From Oscillibacter sp. (GTDB lineage Bacteria > Bacillota > Clostridia > Oscillospirales > Oscillospiraceae): 9,844 nucleotides of DNA. The stretch covers positions 1-9,844 of the forward strand of contig JAFSOM010000310.1 in the NCBI GenBank assembly GCA_017447005.1, in the 5' to 3' direction. The position numbers and the translations under genes were made by a program. The notes under the pieces were generated by a model. It worked only from the letters and a program-made list of their open reading frames with translations, had not been told where the DNA came from and searched no databases. Below, one piece after another: positions 7,213 to 9,844 of this stretch (position 1 is its first letter; each line of letters starts with the position of its first letter).

Positions 7213-7219
7213 ACTGCAA

Positions 7220-7570
7220 ATGCCCGAAAAGCCCCCGCATTATGAGGAAGACAATCAATGGATTGCCGAACAGATTTTCCATCACCGGAAAAAAATGGGC
7301 CTGACCCAGACGGACCTTGCGACGGAAATCGGCGACCCCCGCTATCAGAAATATATTTCTGACTATGAAAACGGCGTGGATCATATGCCTATCAGCATCC
7401 TCTTCGCGCTTATGGAAGCGCTTCACGCTTCTCCGATTGTCATGCTTCCTCCGAGACTGTACGGCGACGAACGCGCCGTGTTTGAAAAATTCCTGCGGCT
7501 TACTCCGGAACACCGTGAAGCGGTCAATTTTATGATTGACACCATACTGAAAGCGGAGGGAAAGGACTGA
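7220..7570 (+). CDS. XRE-family HTH transcriptional regulator 2
   Basis: This 116-aa protein has a secure ATG start. Residues 14-75 form a Cro/C1-type HTH: IAEQIFHHRKKMGLTQTDLA, a divergent recognition segment RYQKYISDYENG, and a following helix FALMEALHASPIVM. The C-terminal helix (about 94-111, LTPEHREAVNFMIDTILK) matches the position and pattern of the one in regulator 1. Aligned by eye, the two share GLTQ, the LA pair, YExG, the AL.A.P..M segment, and L..E.R..V...I...LK. They are clearly related but strongly diverged, pointing to an old duplication. A probable DNA-binding regulator of unknown target, it is followed after 37 nt by a terminator, so it ends the transcription unit. The region beyond has an operator-like palindrome and a strong promoter that it might control. 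Confidence 0.88.
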   Translation: MPEKPPHYEEDNQWIAEQIFHHRKKMGLTQTDLATEIGDPRYQKYISDYENGVDHMPISILFALMEALHASPIVMLPPRLYGDERAVFEKFLRLTPEHREAVNFMIDTILKAEGKD

Positions 7571-7607
7571 CGCCGTTCAATAGTCGGCAGTAATTCCCAA
7601 GCCAACC

Positions 7608-7660
7608 GGGAAGGCGCTTTTTCAATCGAACGGAAACGCGCCTTCCCTTGTTTTGTTTCT
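7608..7660 (+). terminator. Rho-independent terminator after the XRE pair
   Basis: GGGAAGGCGC (7608-7617) pairs perfectly with GCGCCTTCCC (7638-7647). A T-rich tail (TTGTTTTGTTTCT, 7648-7660) follows at once. The loop is rather long at 20 nt but the stem is strong. It isolates the XRE pair from the next promoter. Confidence 0.8.
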
Positions 7661-7697
7661 TCGACTGCATTTCTCCGGGTTTTTAGCCTTGCGGTCA

Positions 7698-7718
7698 TTT
7701 ATCCCTATTTTGGATAAA
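7698..7718. promoter_or_regulatory. Candidate operator palindrome TTTATCC-N7-GGATAAA
   Basis: A perfect inverted repeat with 7-bp arms and a 7-bp AT-rich centre lies about 50 bp upstream of the -35 box at 7768, between the XRE terminator and the next promoter. The geometry is typical of a dimeric HTH regulator site. A nearby direct repeat of AAAAAGGCT lies between it and the promoter. Confidence 0.45.
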
Positions 7719-7767
7719 ACACGCGAAAAAAGGCTTGAAAAAGGCTGAAAATATCCCAAAAACGGGC

Positions 7768-7796
7768 TTTACAAGATTTTGGATTTCTGCTATACT
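7768..7796 (+). promoter_or_regulatory. Strong sigma-70/sigma-A type promoter
   Basis: The -35 box TTTACA (7768-7773) is followed by a 17-bp spacer and the -10 box TATACT (7791-7796), preceded by TGC so that an extended -10 TGnTATACT is present. Each box is one base from consensus. Transcription should start at about 7802-7804. It is the best promoter seen in the window and reads into a region without an ORF. Confidence 0.8.
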
Positions 7797-7802
7797 ATGT
7801 CT

Positions 7803-8120
7803 CGTTCCAAAGGAAAAGGCTTCCAAAGCGAAGCCGAACGATAACCGGAGGAACGCTGACAACTGAATATCCGTCGATACGGATAACCCCCGGACAAAAG
7901 AGCGCCAGCGACGGGCGACGCGTTACACGGAAGAGCAGCGATCTTGCGAAACGCGGAAGATGTCGTATGGAGCGGCCACTGGCAAGGCCGCCGGCATTGA
8001 CGGTGTCCGGGATTATAATGAGACACCTGCGCTAAGTCTCCGCGAAAGAGAGACTGGGCCGCTTCAGGTTGAAAGCAGTCAAGACCTGTCGTCAAGCCCG
8101 TGAGGTCGCCAGACCAATCC
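7803..8120 (+). ncRNA. Candidate structured non-coding RNA or long helicase leader
   Basis: From the expected transcription start there is no plausible gene for about 430 nt, but hairpins follow one another. CGTTCC/GGAACG (7803-7808 with 7850-7855) encloses GGCTTC/GAAGCC (7818-7835). Next are TATCCGT/ACGGATA (7868-7885), ATCTTGCG with CGC..AAGAT (7941-7961, a two-base bulge) and GCGGCC/GGCCGC (7972-7991). The series ends with GGTGTC/GACACC (8002-8027) and AGTCTC/GAGACT (8035-8055). CCCGGAC at 7889-7895 can also pair with GTCCGGG at 8005-8011. Such density with a near-consensus promoter suggests a structured RNA. It could be a free-standing small RNA or the 5' leader of the helicase. I do not recognise tmRNA, RNase P, 6S RNA, a group I or II intron core, or a known riboswitch. 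The 3' end is uncertain because no terminator is visible. Confidence 0.5.
7856..7869 (+). repeat. Leader motif CTGACAACTGAATA, copy 2
   Basis: Identical to 6473-6486. It starts at the base right after the first closed stem of the candidate RNA (ending at 7855) and overlaps the start of the next hairpin. About 53 nt separate it from the predicted transcription start. Confidence 0.55.
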
Positions 8121-8168
8121 GTATTGTATGGAACCTCCCTACCCGCCTTTGTGTTCGCAAAACCCATG

Positions 8169-8215
8169 TCCCTTCCACCCCCTCTTACTTCTTTTACTTT
8201 TCTTTACTCCACTCT
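8169..8215 (+). promoter_or_regulatory. G-free, pyrimidine-rich tract before the helicase gene
   Basis: These 47 nt contain no G and only five A; the other 42 are C or T. The RNA would be unpaired here, in sharp contrast to the structured stretch upstream. C-rich, G-poor RNA is the type of sequence Rho loads on, so this could be a rut-like site controlling read-through into the helicase gene. It could also be an unstructured ribosome standby site. Confidence 0.35.
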
Positions 8216-8232
8216 GAAACGCAGGGATTGCC

Positions 8233-9741
8233 ATGCACTGTCATCGTCCCCACGGGGATATTGCGCGCATTTTTCGAGACTTGTTTCCCGCTCACGGCAT
8301 GACGGAACGCCCCGAACAGACCGCGCTGGCGCACAGGCTTCTTGACGCGATGCTCAACAACGAAATCGCGCTCTGCGACGCCGGAACAGGCATTGGGAAG
8401 ACCTACGCCGTTCTCGCGGCTGTCGCTGTGTTCTCCGAGTTTTGCCGTACTGACGGACGGCCCTTCCAACCAATTATCGTTTCCACATCTGGCATTGATT
8501 TGCAGGAAGCGATAGTCAAACGATACCTTCCTTTTATTTCATCCATGTTAGAGGCGGACGGAATTATCAGCGAACCGTTGCGGACGGTTCTCAGAAAGGG
8601 AAAAGCGAATTACATATGCGAGGAGAGGCTGTTGTGGCGCTTCCGGGAAACCGGACGCGGCAAAAACGTCAAGACGCATGAAGCCTTACGGAAACTGCTT
8701 ATGAATCCCGGCGTTACGGAAACGGACGACCTGAAGCCGTATGAACGGAAACGCGTGTGCGTTCCCGCCGAATGCCGTTGCGGGAGAAAAAGCTGTCGAT
8801 ACTACGACTACACGGAGCGCTGCAACACGGAGCGTTATCCGTTTCAGATATGCAACCATAATCTTCTGTTAGCCGACGCTATGCGAAAACAATCGGGACA
8901 TCGTTCCGTCCTCCCGGCTTACGGTTCGCTTATCATAGACGAATCGCACAAACTGCCGGAAGCGGCCCGCCAGATGATGGGCCGCGCATTGGAAGCGGAG
9001 GAACTCCGGGACGCCGTCCGAATATTGCGGGAACAGTCGTTGAGCGGGGAAGCGGAGGAACTGTCAAGCGTTTCCAAAGCTCTGATTGCGAGGCTGGAAA
9101 AGCCTCCGGACGACGCCCCGTTTGATTCTTTCACCCGCCTGCTGACCGCCCCGAACCGGGTTCTCAAAACCGTTTTGAGCAGGCGTAAACATACCATGAA
9201 CGCGCCCACTCGCGGACAGCTTGAACGGCTGTCAGCGACAGTGGATATTTTTTGCGCAAAAATGCCCGGAAACCTCTATTATTTGGAGGAAAACGAGCGC
9301 GGGGAAACCGTTCTTTGCGCCGCGCCGCCCAATTTCGCGGAAGAGCTTGACCGCCTTCTGTGGAGCGCCGGCAAGCCGGTCGCGCTCCTGTCCGGGACGC
9401 TGACCGCAGGAGGCAGTTTCCGCCCTTTCCGGGAAGAGGCGGGACTGCTCGAAAATCCAAGGGTGCGGGAATCCGTGTTCCCGTCCCCGTTCGACTACGA
9501 GCGGAACTGCCTCCTGTACTTCCCGAAAAACGCCCCGCGCAGAAAAGGCGGAGCAATCCCGCTGTATTACGACGAGCTTGCGAAGGAAATGTCGGCGCTC
9601 ATCACGGCGGCCTACGGCCACACGCTCATCCTTTTCACATCCTACGCGGATATGTCGTCCCTTACCGAAAGGCTCGCCAAAGAGGAAATGCGCTGGCCGC
9701 TGTTCAGAGAAAGAGCATTTGAAAAAGGGTATAGGAAATAG
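8233..9741 (+). CDS. DinG/XPD-like superfamily 2 helicase, C-terminally truncated
   Basis: The 502-aa frame starts at ATG 8233 with a modest AGGGA 5 nt upstream. Walker A is AGTGIGKT (50-57) and the motif II box is DESH (236-239). Between them, C129, C181 or C183, C188 and C197, with a following NHNLLLAD segment, fit the iron-sulfur domain of XPD/DinG helicases. Motif III-like LLSGTLT (385-391), FPSPFDY (416-422) and motif IV-like LILFTSYADMSSL (465-477) follow. The family then has a WEGxDxxG region (motif V) and a QxxGRxIR-type motif VI, which coordinate ATP and DNA. Both are missing, because the frame ends with RAFEKGYRK and TAG about 25 residues after motif IV. DinG-type enzymes unwind DNA 5' to 3' using ATP, often resolving R-loops or damaged structures. 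This copy is probably inactive, or newly broken. A long leader or candidate RNA lies upstream. Confidence 0.85.
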   Translation: MHCHRPHGDIARIFRDLFPAHGMTERPEQTALAHRLLDAMLNNEIALCDAGTGIGKTYAVLAAVAVFSEFCRTDGRPFQPIIVSTSGIDLQEAIVKRYLPFISSMLEADGIISEPLRTVLRKGKANYICEERLLWRFRETGRGKNVKTHEALRKLLMNPGVTETDDLKPYERKRVCVPAECRCGRKSCRYYDYTERCNTERYPFQICNHNLLLADAMRKQSGHRSVLPAYGSLIIDESHKLPEAARQMMGRALEAEELRDAVRILREQSLSGEAEELSSVSKALIARLEKPPDDAPFDSFTRLLTAPNRVLKTVLSRRKHTMNAPTRGQLERLSATVDIFCAKMPGNLYYLEENERGETVLCAAPPNFAEELDRLLWSAGKPVALLSGTLTAGGSFRPFREEAGLLENPRVRESVFPSPFDYERNCLLYFPKNAPRRKGGAIPLYYDELAKEMSALITAAYGHTLILFTSYADMSSLTERLAKEEMRWPLFRERAFEKGYRK

Positions 9742-9844
9742 ACCTCCTAAAATAAGGCGGTTTCAGGCAAAGGATATTCAAATTGTGTTCTAATGGTAAG
9801 GTCTCCTTAAAATAGTGTCAGCGTTTTCCAAAAAGGATGAGGGG
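9722..9844. mobile_element. Possible end of an inserted element disrupting the helicase
   Basis: Homology-like helicase sequence ends near 9705-9720. The DNA then becomes visibly AT-richer, and two similar segments occur: CTCCTAAAATA near 9746 and CTCCTTAAAATA near 9803. A purine-rich GGATGAGGGG at the very end could be a ribosome binding site for a gene beyond the window. This would fit the end of an insertion sequence or another junction, but no transposase or confirmed terminal inverted repeat is in view. Confidence 0.3.

Noticed and set aside
6356..7513. 385-codon open frame on the - strand
   Set aside because: It covers two solid XRE genes on the other strand and has no domain signal.
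7803..8120. Cobalamin riboswitch, prompted by GCCACTGG at 7975-7982
   Set aside because: The remaining conserved core of that class is absent and no B12-related gene follows.
7803..8232. 5' part of a group II intron or retron RNA
   Set aside because: The multi-stem structure suggested it, but there is no GUGYG start, no domain V-like hairpin and no reverse transcriptase in the window.
8069..8345. Short ORFs overlapping the helicase start
   Set aside because: They cross the G-free tract, giving odd compositions, lack ribosome binding sites and have no domain.
8233..9741. Type IV CRISPR-associated CasDinG
   Set aside because: The helicase is DinG-like, but no CRISPR array or csf gene is present in the window, and the protein is truncated.
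1..9844. tRNA, rRNA or CRISPR array
   Set aside because: No tRNA cloverleaf, rRNA-like sequence or regularly spaced direct repeats were seen on either strand.

Overview
This window looks like chromosomal or accessory DNA of a Gram-positive anaerobe, most likely a Clostridia (Oscillospirales-type) bacterium with a moderately high GC content. The evidence is a large Clostridia-style surface protein ending in three SLH repeats, strong AGGAGG-type ribosome binding sites, small XRE regulators typical of that group, and a DUF2156-like start resembling Oscillospiraceae homologues. No species call is possible from sequence alone.

Layout, left to right. Positions 1-3651 are the 3' part of a modular S-layer-anchored surface protein. 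It is followed by a decaying region (3963-4845) in which the first 28 or so codons of a DUF2156-type gene are fused to fragments of a CASTOR/POLLUX-type ion-channel gene. That channel gene has large deletions, a frameshift and an internal stop. Positions 4846-5304 have no gene but carry a series of hairpins, closed by a clear intrinsic terminator at 5305-5344.

The right half is a regulatory cluster, all on the + strand. A 227-aa protein with a sigma-region-4-like HTH (5589-6272) has its Shine-Dalgarno sequence buried in a perfect 14-bp hairpin. Two related XRE repressor-like proteins follow (6656-7039 and 7220-7570), each behind a structured leader, and a terminator closes the group at 7608-7660. 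Next come a candidate operator palindrome, a near-consensus extended -10 promoter (7768-7796) and about 320 nt of densely hairpinned non-coding sequence. A G-free pyrimidine tract then precedes a DinG-like helicase gene (8233-9741). That gene is cut off before helicase motifs V and VI, and AT-rich DNA that may be the end of a mobile element follows it.

The most interesting parts are the strongly promoted, structured candidate RNA upstream of the helicase and the RBS-occluding hairpin of the sigma-like gene. A 14-nt motif (CTGACAACTGAATA) also occurs once in each of two leaders, each time directly after a hairpin. I cannot assign these genes to a known named system. That they work together is inferred only from co-orientation and regulatory content.
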